A DNA stretch of 18,137 bases from an uncultured Lachnospiraceae bacterium. GTDB taxonomy: Bacteria; Bacillota; Clostridia; Lachnospirales; Lachnospiraceae. The stretch covers positions 1 through 18,137 of the forward strand of contig CAPNGW010000018.1 in assembly GCA_948665105.1 (NCBI GenBank), in the 5' to 3' direction. Of this stretch, positions 1 to 5,931 are shown piece after piece. Positions within the stretch are counted from its first letter, which is position 1. Each line of letters begins with the position of its first letter. Under the pieces are notes generated by a model. The model was not told where the DNA came from. It did no database searches and saw only the letters and a program-made list of their open reading frames with translations. The position numbers were made by a program, and so were the translations under genes.

Positions 1-164
1 CCGGTGTTTCTGCCGTTCCCATGGCGGCCCGTGTGGCACAGAAGGTGGGTGCGGAGGAAGACCCCACCAACTTCTTACTCATGCATGCAATGGGACCCAA
101 CGTGGCAGGAGTTATCGGTACGGCGGTAGCGGCTGGAACCTTTATGGCAATATTTGGGATTTAA
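1..164 (+). CDS. Sodium ion-translocating decarboxylase beta subunit, C-terminal end only (partial)
   Basis: The frame opening at base 3 gives 54 residues ending in TAA at 162-164; the start lies outside the window. The visible part contains the motifs VSAVPMAARV, NFLLMHAMGPNVAGVIG and a last hydrophobic helix AVAAGTFMAIFG. This matches the C-terminal end of the beta subunits of Na+-transporting carboxylic acid decarboxylases (OadB, GcdB and MmdB). In that family the beta subunit is a polytopic membrane protein that decarboxylates carboxybiotin and exports Na+. The next gene, 63 bases downstream, is the carboxyltransferase subunit, which agrees with this call. Which of the three substrate classes it serves cannot be told from the fragment. 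Confidence 0.85.
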   Translation, partial: GVSAVPMAARVAQKVGAEEDPTNFLLMHAMGPNVAGVIGTAVAAGTFMAIFGI

Positions 165-169
165 TTTTA

Positions 170-201
170 CAGTTCAACCATCATCTGGCGCGTTTGAACT
201 G
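170..201 (+). other. Small intercistronic hairpin between the beta and alpha decarboxylase subunit genes
   Basis: CAGTTCAA at 170-177 is the exact complement of TTGAACTG at 194-201, an 8-bp stem with a 16-base loop. No T-run follows, so it is unlikely to terminate transcription. It could mark mRNA processing or set differential stability between the two cistrons. That role is inference only. Confidence 0.35.
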
Positions 202-227
202 CCATAAAGTATAAATAGGAGGAGATT

Positions 228-1640
228 ATGTCAGAACAAGTGAAGAAACCAGTAAAAATTACAGAAACCGTCCTGCGTGACGCCCATCAGTCTCTGATTG
301 CCACCAGAATGACAACGGAGCAGATGCTTCCCATCATTGATAAAATGGATAAAGTGGGCTACCATTCCGTAGAGTGCTGGGGAGGGGCAACCTTTGATTC
401 CTGCCTTCGCTTCTTAAAGGAAGACCCCTGGGAGCGGCTTCGGAAGCTGAAGGCCGGTTTTAAAAATACAAAATTGCAGATGCTGTTCCGGGGACAGAAC
501 ATTTTGGGATACCGCCACTATGCGGATGACGTGGTGGAATATTTCGTGCAGAAATCCATTGCCAACGGAATTGATATTATCCGTATTTTTGACTGCCTGA
601 ATGATATCAGAAACCTGGAGACGGCAGTTAAGGCGGCCATTAAGGAGCAGGGACATGCACAGGTGGCATTGTCCTATACCTTGGGTGATGCCTATACCCT
701 GGATTACTGGATGGATATTGCAAAGCGGGTAGAGGAGATGGGTGCCCATTCTCTGTGTATCAAGGATATGGCGGGACTTCTGGTGCCTTATGAGGCACAG
801 GAGTTAATTGGAGCATTGAAATCAGCCACCAATCTGCCCATTCAGTTACACACCCACTATACCAGCGGTGTGGCCAGCATGACCTACTTAAAGGCTGTGG
901 AGGAGGGCTGTGATATCATTGACACCGCCATGTCTCCCTTTGCCCTGGGCACCAGCCAGCCAGCCACCGAGGTGATGGCGGAGACCTTCCGGGGAACACC
1001 TTATGACCCGGGCTTTGACCAGAATCTGCTGGCTGAGATTGCGGATTATTTCCGTCCCCTGCGCGAACAGGCCTTAGACAGCGGCCTTATGAATTCTAAG
1101 GTGCTTGGCGTGAATATTAAAACCTTGCTGTATCAGGTGCCGGGTGGTATGCTTTCCAACATGATTTCCCAGCTGAAGGAGCAGAATGCCGAGGATAAAT
1201 ATGAGGAAGTGTTAAAGGAGATTCCCCGGGTGCGTAAGGACCTGGGCGAGCCGCCCCTTGTTACACCCTCCAGCCAGATTGTGGGAACCCAGGCAGTATT
1301 TAACGTGCTGATGGGTGAGCGCTACAAGGTGGCCACCAAGGAGACCAAGGCGGTGCTTCGGGGTGAGTACGGTCAGACGGTGAAGCCCTTTGACCCGGAG
1401 GTTGTGAAAAAGGTAATCGGAGACGAACCGGTAATTACCTGTCGTCCGGCAGATTTGATTGAGCCGGAGCTTCACAAGATTGAAGCTGAGATGGCACAGT
1501 GGAAGGAGCAGGATGAGGATGTACTGTCCTATGCATTGTTCCCACAGGTGGCCACAGAGTTCTTCAAGTACCGGCAGGCACAGAAGACCAAGGTTGACCC
1601 CAAGCTTGCAGATGGGGAGACTGGGGCGTATCCGGTGTAA
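228..1640 (+). CDS. oadA: Oxaloacetate decarboxylase alpha subunit / carboxyltransferase domain, without biotin carrier domain
   Basis: The 470-residue protein has a DRE-TIM type carboxyltransferase barrel followed by the conserved carboxylase domain of pyruvate carboxylase and OadA. Visible motifs are ETVLRDAHQSL (metal-binding D18), a lysine in CIKDMAGLL (about K179, the usual metal-bridging carbamylated lysine) and the metal ligands H208 and H210 in LHTHYTSG. In the complex it transfers the carboxyl group from oxaloacetate or a related acid to biotin, and the membrane beta subunit just upstream then decarboxylates carboxybiotin to pump Na+. Canonical OadA is about 600 residues and ends in a biotinyl domain with an MKM motif. 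This one stops in the linker region (residues about 455-470) with no such motif, so the biotin carrier must be a separate protein. The ATG at 228 has a strong AGGAGGA at 217-223. A pyruvate carboxylase subunit B label would describe the same domain. Confidence 0.9.
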   Translation: MSEQVKKPVKITETVLRDAHQSLIATRMTTEQMLPIIDKMDKVGYHSVECWGGATFDSCLRFLKEDPWERLRKLKAGFKNTKLQMLFRGQNILGYRHYADDVVEYFVQKSIANGIDIIRIFDCLNDIRNLETAVKAAIKEQGHAQVALSYTLGDAYTLDYWMDIAKRVEEMGAHSLCIKDMAGLLVPYEAQELIGALKSATNLPIQLHTHYTSGVASMTYLKAVEEGCDIIDTAMSPFALGTSQPATEVMAETFRGTPYDPGFDQNLLAEIADYFRPLREQALDSGLMNSKVLGVNIKTLLYQVPGGMLSNMISQLKEQNAEDKYEEVLKEIPRVRKDLGEPPLVTPSSQIVGTQAVFNVLMGERYKVATKETKAVLRGEYGQTVKPFDPEVVKKVIGDEPVITCRPADLIEPELHKIEAEMAQWKEQDEDVLSYALFPQVATEFFKYRQAQKTKVDPKLADGETGAYPV

Positions 1641-1692
1641 GAGTAAACAGAATAAAAAAGAAATGATGCAAGGGGCTGTAAAACTCGCCCTG

Positions 1693-1826
1693 AAAAAAAG
1701 ATAATATCTTGTCAGACCATTGAAAGACGCCGGTACTTAACGAACTTGCTGTTTGCGGCAAGTGAGTTTAGTACCCGTTGCGTCTTGATTTGAGCACGAG
1801 CGTGTCTGACAGGATATTATCTTTTT
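1693..1826. terminator. Probable bidirectional terminator between convergent genes
   Basis: AAAAAAAGATAATATC...GTCAGAC (1693-1717) pairs with GTCTGACAGGATATTATCTTTTT (1804-1826), giving a stem of about 23 bp with one mismatch. It is flanked by A-runs on the left and T-runs on the right, so U-tracts follow the stem in both directions. The location between the ends of oadA (plus) and the MutS-like gene (minus) fits shared termination. The loop is very long but is itself folded (1724-1786). Confidence 0.45.
1724..1786. repeat. Internal hairpin of the 1665-1895 repeat element
   Basis: AAGACGC...CGGTACT...ACTTGC (1724-1749) is complementary to GCAAGT...AGTACCCG...GCGTCTT (1758-1786), with a few bulges and an 8-base loop. 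This makes a long secondary stem nested inside the larger inverted repeat. It looks like a REP- or MITE-like folded intergenic element. No reading frame of note lies within it. Confidence 0.7.
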
Positions 1827-1863
1827 GTTCGGGAAAGCGTGTCTGACAGGATATTATCTTTTT
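1800..1863. repeat. 27-bp direct repeat, two copies 37 bp apart
   Basis: The 27-mer beginning GCGTGTCTGACAGG and ending ATTATCTTTTT occurs at 1800-1826 and again, identical, at 1837-1863. The second copy overlaps the last codons and stop of the minus-strand MutS-like gene (1854-1863). Confidence 0.9.
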
Positions 1864-3500
1864 TCTGAGGTGCTTTTTACAGCCCCCTTGGCATCTGCAA
1901 TAATTTTTTCCGGAAATCCCATATATTCCAGCAGGCGAATGGCATTGTTGGACACGGCTGGTCCCGGATAGAGCTTATAATCAAATTCAATGTCCTGCTG
2001 TCCGATTTTTTCACTAAAGTGATAGTTATCGTATAGATCAGAAAGCAGACCGGTCAGCTCCTGGTCATGAGAAGCCACCATTACCAGACAGTTTTCTTTG
2101 GACAAATACTTAAGAATCGCCTTTGAGGACGCGATACGTTCTTTGGTATTGGTTCCCCTTAATATTTCATCCACAATACAAATTGTGCATTTTTGGGGAT
2201 TCAAATGTTCAAGCATCCGTTTTAAGTACTTAATTTCCTTTATAAAATAGCTATCCCCCAACAGGATATCGTCCGAAACGGCCATGGAGGTAATGACATC
2301 TGCATGAGGCATTTTCACGCTTTTAGCCATGCAGGTATGGATATTCTGGGCCAAAATCGTATTGATTGCCATTGCTTTGATAAACGTAGATTTTCCGGAA
2401 GCATTGGAACCTGTGACAATACTGTTATTATTCCAGCTTATGGAATTACATACCGGGTTTTCCAGCAATGGATGGTAGAGGTCCTTTACCTGAACTTCCT
2501 GCTTTTCTCCAAACTCCGGCGTTGTGTAAAAAGGTATACTTTTTCGAAAAGATGCGATGCTGATTGCCATATCAATGCTGCCCACTGCCTCATACAGCTT
2601 CCCATATTCCTTCCGGTATTGAATCAGCATGTTTATGCTTTTATTGTATGCGGTAAGATGCCACAAGGTTGCTCCCAGAAGATAGTCTTCCAGAACACCT
2701 AATTCAGAAGCCAACATATTGTTCTGCGCCGACTGCATCTTCTCTACGATTCCCCCGGTTTTCCTCAAATATTCAAGCGGTTCGTCCAAGCTCTCGCAAA
2801 AATGTTCTCTGCATTTTAATTTACTGATATCTGCGCCGGCTTTTAACACAGAGCATATGGTTCCCAGCATGGATAGACTTGTTTCATAGCGCATTTTCAT
2901 AAATGTATATATAACAATATTTACAATTAGATTCCCTGCAAAAAATCCTGCAAAAACCAGATTTTTTGTTATTGCAAACCCTGCCAGAAAGACCAGTGGC
3001 AGTATCTGGCATATGCGGAATACTACGTTTGAGCCCACCTTATTTTCCTGAATTGACGACATATACGGCGGAATATAGTAGGATGTATCCCGTTTCCCTA
3101 CCTTAAGCAAAGACACCAGAATCTCATTCCGCTCTTTTTCATGATTGGAAAAATATTGTATGGATTCTTCTAACGCATCTAATTCGGCGTCTGTATTTCC
3201 AAGCCGATGCATGGTATCATACAAAATCTCTTCTCCAGCTGAGCTTGTGCAGTTGTCAATACGCCAGAACACCTCATCCATGGAGAGGTCATTCCATGTA
3301 ACCTCATCAATATCCGCTTCTTTCGGCTGATTTTCCAGGTAAAAGCGTATCCTTTTTATATCCTTTTCCTTATGCTCTGGCTTCTTCCCAAAGCTTTCCC
3401 TTACGCTTTTTCGATTCTGCTTTCTCCATTGTATGCGGGAATAAGTGTTAAAACCGAAAAATGCAAGAACGAAAACTGCCACAAGAATAATCCCTTCCAT
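1854..3500 (-). CDS. Membrane-anchored MutS-like ATPase (MutS C-terminal ATPase domain protein)
   Basis: This 548-residue protein (from ATG at 3500) has an N-terminal hydrophobic helix (about residues 4-18), a cytoplasmic stretch, a central hydrophobic pair (about 161-202), a helical core, and a C-terminal MutS-type ABC ATPase. The Walker A is GSNASGKST (about 364-372), the Walker B region is TICIVDEILRGTNTKER (about 439-455), and an ASHDQELT switch histidine follows. It lacks the MutS mismatch-recognition domain and the MutS2 Smr domain, and it is much shorter than MutS (about 850). These MutS-family ATPases are common in Clostridia and their role is not established; mismatch repair should not be assumed. 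An upstream TTG at 3506 is also in frame, but the AAGGAAGGG at 3508-3516 lies 1 base from TTG and 7 bases from ATG 3500, so I prefer the ATG. Its 3' end takes part in the inverted repeat at 1665-1895. Confidence 0.85.
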   Translation of the reverse strand: MEGIILVAVFVLAFFGFNTYSRIQWRKQNRKSVRESFGKKPEHKEKDIKRIRFYLENQPKEADIDEVTWNDLSMDEVFWRIDNCTSSAGEEILYDTMHRLGNTDAELDALEESIQYFSNHEKERNEILVSLLKVGKRDTSYYIPPYMSSIQENKVGSNVVFRICQILPLVFLAGFAITKNLVFAGFFAGNLIVNIVIYTFMKMRYETSLSMLGTICSVLKAGADISKLKCREHFCESLDEPLEYLRKTGGIVEKMQSAQNNMLASELGVLEDYLLGATLWHLTAYNKSINMLIQYRKEYGKLYEAVGSIDMAISIASFRKSIPFYTTPEFGEKQEVQVKDLYHPLLENPVCNSISWNNNSIVTGSNASGKSTFIKAMAINTILAQNIHTCMAKSVKMPHADVITSMAVSDDILLGDSYFIKEIKYLKRMLEHLNPQKCTICIVDEILRGTNTKERIASSKAILKYLSKENCLVMVASHDQELTGLLSDLYDNYHFSEKIGQQDIEFDYKLYPGPAVSNNAIRLLEYMGFPEKIIADAKGAVKSTSEKR

Positions 3501-3560
3501 ATACAATCCCTTCCTTCAACTGTATTATTTACATAATACAATTACATATATAAGCTTATT

Positions 3561-3728
3561 TGTCAAGGGAAAAATGAAAGCTGTTACTGTTCACTCCGTG
3601 ACCAGTAACCTTCGCAAATACATCTTAAATTCACTTCGCGAATGGGATTTGCTCACTCCTGAATCACTTTCTTACGGACTTTGCAGCGAATGCAAAGTCC
3701 TGTGTGAACAGTAACTGAAAGCTTGACA
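3561..3728. repeat. Palindromic intergenic element with TGTCAAG/CTTGACA ends
   Basis: The outer ends TGTCAA (3561-3566) and TTGACA (3723-3728) are complementary. Inside them GTTACTGTTCAC (3583-3594) is the exact complement of GTGAACAGTAAC (3704-3715). Two local hairpins lie within: GTTACTG/CAGTAAC (3583-3609, with an inner TCAC/GTGA pair), and a perfect 10-bp stem GGACTTTGCA/TGCAAAGTCC (3676-3700). No transposase is encoded. The form suggests a non-autonomous mobile or REP-like element of about 168 bp. Confidence 0.65.
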
Positions 3729-3734
3729 AAATCC

Positions 3735-3763
3735 TTGACAGCATAAAGCTATCTTGCTAAAAT
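3735..3763 (+). promoter_or_regulatory. Strong sigma-70-type promoter
   Basis: TTGACA at 3735-3740, a 17-base spacer, and TAAAAT at 3758-3763 form a near-consensus promoter. A second TTGACA sits 12 bases upstream (3723-3728), at the end of the palindromic element. Transcription would begin near 3770 and run into the truncated Rpn gene. Confidence 0.65.
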
Positions 3764-3792
3764 AATATCACATATCAGGGCAAATTCTAGTA

Positions 3793-3853
3793 CCGTTTCG
3801 GTAAGAAATCCCCATATGAATGAAGTTAAAAATACGGTGGGGAGTCGAAACGG
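3793..3853 (+). other. Unassigned inverted repeat in the leader of the truncated Rpn gene
   Basis: CCGTTTCG (3793-3800) pairs with CGAAACGG (3846-3853), and CCCC (3810-3813) with GGGG (3839-3842), leaving an internal loop. A 25-codon frame starting ATG at 3818 overlaps it but has no ribosome binding site. I do not recognise a riboswitch or intron class here. Confidence 0.35.
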
Positions 3854-3889
3854 AGAGAGACGGGTATGCGTCTTAGATAAGCCCTGTAC

Positions 3890-4372
3890 GTGATTATCAT
3901 TATGATAACACCCTACGATCCGTTTGGATTAGACCGGATGGTTTACACCATACAAAATGGCTGTGTGGAGGAACCGCAAATGCCCTATGAGGACGGAGCC
4001 AAAACCTTGTTTCTCTATACGAAAGGCACAGCTGGAAGCCCGCCAGTGGACTTGAGCCAGCTGCTTTTGTATTTTGAAGATACCAAAGAGGCCAACGCCA
4101 GTAATGAAGATTTAAAAGAGATTCAATCTATGGTCGAAACCGTAAAACGGGACAAGGAGGTGTCGATAGGCTATATGAAAACATTTGAGAAAGAAGCGCT
4201 GCTGCTGGACCAGGGACGTGAGGAAGGCCGCAGGGAAGGCAGAGCGGAGGGACGAAGGGAAGAGCGCGTGAATACGGAGAGAGAGCGCCGCCGGGCGGAA
4301 GCGCTGGCTGAGGAGCTTCGCCTTCTCCGGGAAGAACTTGAGCGGTTAAAAATGCAGCCTGAGAAAAATTAA
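3890..4372 (+). pseudogene. Rpn-family (PD-(D/E)XK) nuclease/transposase remnant, N-terminus missing
   Basis: The frame from GTG 3890 gives 160 residues. Residues about 5-95 (YDPFG, RMVYTIQNGC, EPQMPYEDGAKTLFLYTKG, LLLYFEDTKEANASNEDLKEI) match the second half of Rpn-type proteins, which are often annotated as PD-(D/E)XK nuclease family transposases in Lachnospiraceae. The C-terminal part is the usual charged tail: GREEGRREGRAEGRREER followed by a leucine-rich coiled coil (about 130-155). The family normally has about 130-150 more residues at the N-terminus carrying the PD-(D/E)XK catalytic residues. None is present here, and an in-frame stop (TAA 3878-3880) closes the frame upstream. There is no ribosome binding site before GTG 3890. 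I therefore call it a 5'-truncated relic, although a promoter upstream means it may still be transcribed. Confidence 0.75.
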
Positions 4373-4392
4373 CAGGCACAATTAACATTGCA

Positions 4393-4453
4393 CACCATAA
4401 AACACCCTCTTGCCGGGTAAACATGATACGCGGCAAGAGGGTGTTTTATGGTG
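4393..4453. terminator. Very strong hairpin terminator (23-bp perfect stem)
   Basis: CACCATAAAACACCC...TTGCCG (4393-4415) is exactly complementary to CGGCAAGAGGG...TTTTATGGTG (4431-4453), with a 15-base loop. The GC-rich inner stem is followed by TTTT on plus and by the mirror-image run on minus, so it can work in both directions. It separates the Rpn remnant from the sigma factor operon. Confidence 0.75.
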
Positions 4454-4505
4454 CAAGAAAAAATTTCCTGACACATTTTTCTTATCCCAACCGTTAAACA
4501 TCTTG

Positions 4506-4513
4506 AAAGGAGG
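4506..4513 (+). promoter_or_regulatory. Ribosome binding site that fixes the GTG start of the first sigma factor
   Basis: AAAGGAGG ends 7 bases before GTG 4521. In-frame ATG codons further upstream (such as 4410) lie inside the terminator hairpin and lack such a site. Confidence 0.75.
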
Positions 4514-4520
4514 TTTTTCT

Positions 4521-5006
4521 GTGTCTTTAGACATCAATGAGCAATACGACAAAATTTACCGCTATTGCTATTTCAAAGTAAATAACCGCTGTCTGGCAGA
4601 AGATTTGACACAGGAAACCTTTCTTCGCTATTTTGCCCAGACGTCTTATGTAAACCGTGGCAAGCAGCTGGCATATCTTTACACCATTGCCAGAAATCTG
4701 TGTATTGATTTCTACCGGAAGCCGGTACAGACAGAATGCAGCGGAGAAGCATTTTCAGAAGGAGGCTATGGCGAAAACCGGAAAATGGCAGAACAGTTAT
4801 CCGATAACCCCATGGAGCAGGTGGAGGCAGCCCTTCAGCTTCAGATGGCGGTGGACACCCTTCCCATGGAAATGCAGGAGCTGATTTTGCTTCGGTATGT
4901 CAATGAGCTTTCAATCAAAGAAATCTGCAAGATAACCGGATTATCCCGAAGCAGCGAATATCGGATGGAAAAAGAGGCCCTAAAAAGACTGAAAAAGATA
5001 TTATGA
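4521..5006 (+). CDS. ECF-type RNA polymerase sigma factor (module 1)
   Basis: The 161-residue protein has the two-domain ECF layout. Region 2 spans about residues 6-68 (CLAEDLTQETFLRYF, then AYLYTIARNLCIDFYRK for -10 recognition). Region 4 spans about 113-161 (TLPMEMQELILLRYV, ELSIKEICKITGLSRSSEYR, EALKRLKK). The recognition-helix sequence SRSSEYRMEKE departs from the common S-x-S-T-V-K/R-x-R-x-x-R pattern. Such factors direct core RNA polymerase to a small regulon, often after a membrane partner releases them. The GTG start is chosen from AAAGGAGG at 4506-4513. Downstream in the same direction are a membrane protein, an ABC ATPase and an ABC permease, which are the likely partner and target genes. 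The leader has no clear sigma-70 promoter. Confidence 0.9.
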   Translation: MSLDINEQYDKIYRYCYFKVNNRCLAEDLTQETFLRYFAQTSYVNRGKQLAYLYTIARNLCIDFYRKPVQTECSGEAFSEGGYGENRKMAEQLSDNPMEQVEAALQLQMAVDTLPMEMQELILLRYVNELSIKEICKITGLSRSSEYRMEKEALKRLKKIL

Positions 5007-5046
5007 AAAGATACTATTCTAAAAGCCGGTAGTTTTATGATACATA

Positions 5047-5073
5047 CAATTTATGCGTTTGCATAACAAATTG
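5047..5073 (+). other. Small bulged hairpin between sigma factor and membrane protein genes
   Basis: CAATTT and ATGC (5047-5056) pair with GCAT and AAATTG (5061-5073) around a GTTT loop, with a 3-base bulge. It is AT-rich, without a T-run of terminator type, and may affect translation of the next gene. Weak evidence. Confidence 0.3.
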
Positions 5074-5092
5074 TTTTGAGGGAGGAAGAAAA

Positions 5093-5845
5093 ATGTCAGG
5101 ATTTTCAAAGGCTCAGATAAAAAAGGAGCTGGGGCAGCTGTATCCGGTGGCTCCGCCCCAAAGAAAGGAAGAATTTTTAAAAGAGCTTCCTTTTCCTAAA
5201 ACCAGCCCAATGGAAACCATAGGGGTTCAGCTTGGCTATATCCGAAAATCAGTCTGGATTCTTACTTTGCTACTGATAGTGGCGGCTCTAATCCTTGGGA
5301 AAGGCTATTGGAAGGATGCAAGGGACTACGGTATGCTTTGCTACTTCTCAGCAATCATGCCTCTTTTGGCAGTGCTGGCAGTGACAGAGTCCTTCCGCTC
5401 CAGCGTTCATGGGATGGCAGAGCTGGAAATGACAGCCAGGCATAACCTGCAGCAGGTACTTCTGATACGGATGGGAGCCATAAGCGGGGTTGATTTTCTC
5501 CTGATGATGTCAGCTCTCCCGTTTCTTGCGGAGGCAGAGCGCATAAATGTATTCCGGGGGGCCGTTTATCTGATGGTGCCCTGGCTGTGCACCTGTGTCC
5601 TTGCCCTTCAAATTGAAAAATATGTAAGGGGCAGAGATGGTATCTGGTGCTGCTGTGCTGTGGGAGCTTTCATTTGTGGAATCAGCCTTATGGCCGGGAA
5701 GATAAGGGAAACGGTTTATGGGAGCGGGAAATTCTATATCTGGGTGATAGCATTTTTCATATTTGCAGTAGTTTTGGCAAAGCAAATCTGGCAAATATGC
5801 CATGAAATAGAAAGCTGGAATCAGAATCTGTATCAGCCTGGATAG
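5093..5845 (+). CDS. Six-helix membrane protein of the ECF/ABC operon, possible sigma-factor partner
   Basis: I do not recognise a named family. The 250-residue protein has a soluble N-terminal segment of about 50 residues (PPQRKEEFLKELPFPKTSP, then QLGYIRKSVWIL) and six hydrophobic segments near residues 53-70, 80-97, 122-145, 154-174, 184-202 and 214-233. The soluble N-terminus followed by membrane helices is the layout of many membrane anti-sigma factors. Position directly after an ECF sigma gene and before an ABC ATPase gene suggests it either holds the sigma factor or works with the transporter. Both ideas are inference from context. It has a strong ribosome site (GAGGGAGGAAG, about 5079-5089). 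Its last ten codons (SWNQNLYQPG) lie in the first copy of a 34-bp tandem repeat, so the C-terminus may have been altered by repeat slippage. Confidence 0.75.
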   Translation: MSGFSKAQIKKELGQLYPVAPPQRKEEFLKELPFPKTSPMETIGVQLGYIRKSVWILTLLLIVAALILGKGYWKDARDYGMLCYFSAIMPLLAVLAVTESFRSSVHGMAELEMTARHNLQQVLLIRMGAISGVDFLLMMSALPFLAEAERINVFRGAVYLMVPWLCTCVLALQIEKYVRGRDGIWCCCAVGAFICGISLMAGKIRETVYGSGKFYIWVIAFFIFAVVLAKQIWQICHEIESWNQNLYQPG

Positions 5846-5914
5846 GAGCTGGAATCAAAATCTGTATCCGGCCTGATGGAAGCTGGAATCAGAATCAGTA
5901 CCCAGCCTTATGGC
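5813..5914 (+). repeat. 34-bp tandem repeat, three imperfect copies
   Basis: Copies begin AGCTGGAATCA at 5813, 5847 and 5881, each exactly 34 bases. Copy 1 overlaps the 3' end and stop of the membrane protein gene; copies 2 and 3 fill the gap before the ABC ATPase. All three can be read as SWNQN peptides (SWNQNLYQPG, SWNQNLYPA, SWNQNQYPALW), each in a different frame relative to the membrane protein gene because 34 is not a multiple of 3. The copy 3 peptide frame is in phase with the ATPase start. Confidence 0.85.
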
Positions 5915-5931
5915 GGGAGGGAGGAAGAAAA

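Larger units (their letters stand above)
1665..1895. repeat. Long imperfect inverted repeat whose right arm includes the 3' end of the MutS-like gene
   Basis: The left arm 1665-1717, read on plus, aligns with the right arm 1841-1895, read on minus, at about 45 of 55 positions by hand alignment. The innermost 23 bases (AAAAAGATAATATC, then TTGTCAGAC or CTGTCAGAC) are nearly identical. The right arm covers the last 14 codons of the MutS-like gene. The left arm keeps the same codon phase and an aligned stop: it reads QGAVKLALKKR-stop (1669-1704), while the gene ends KGAVKSTSEKR-stop. Between the arms sit another hairpin (1724-1786) and a direct repeat of the arm tip (1800-1826). Confidence 0.8.
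3501..3889. other. 389-base stretch without an intact gene
   Basis: It holds the leader of the MutS-like gene (minus), a palindromic element (3561-3728), a sigma-70-like plus-strand promoter (3735-3763) and an unexplained inverted repeat (3793-3853) just before the truncated Rpn gene. For the MutS-like gene a TTGACA lies on the minus strand at 3566-3561, but I find no -10 at normal spacing, so its promoter is not assigned. Confidence 0.6.

Noticed and set aside
3533..3566. Promoter for the MutS-like gene using TTGACA at 3566-3561 and TATTAT at 3538-3533 (minus)
   Set aside because: The spacing is 22 bases, too long for sigma-70, so it was not annotated.
3785..3890. Possible group II intron or riboswitch fragment before the Rpn remnant
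   Set aside because: There is pairing, but I find no domain V, no GUGYG-type 5' end and no known aptamer core, so no class can be assigned.
4469..4497. Possible ECF-type autoregulated promoter (TGACAC, 17 bases, CGTTAA) before the first sigma gene
   Set aside because: The transcript would start almost at the ribosome site, and no matching motif lies before the second sigma gene or other operon genes.
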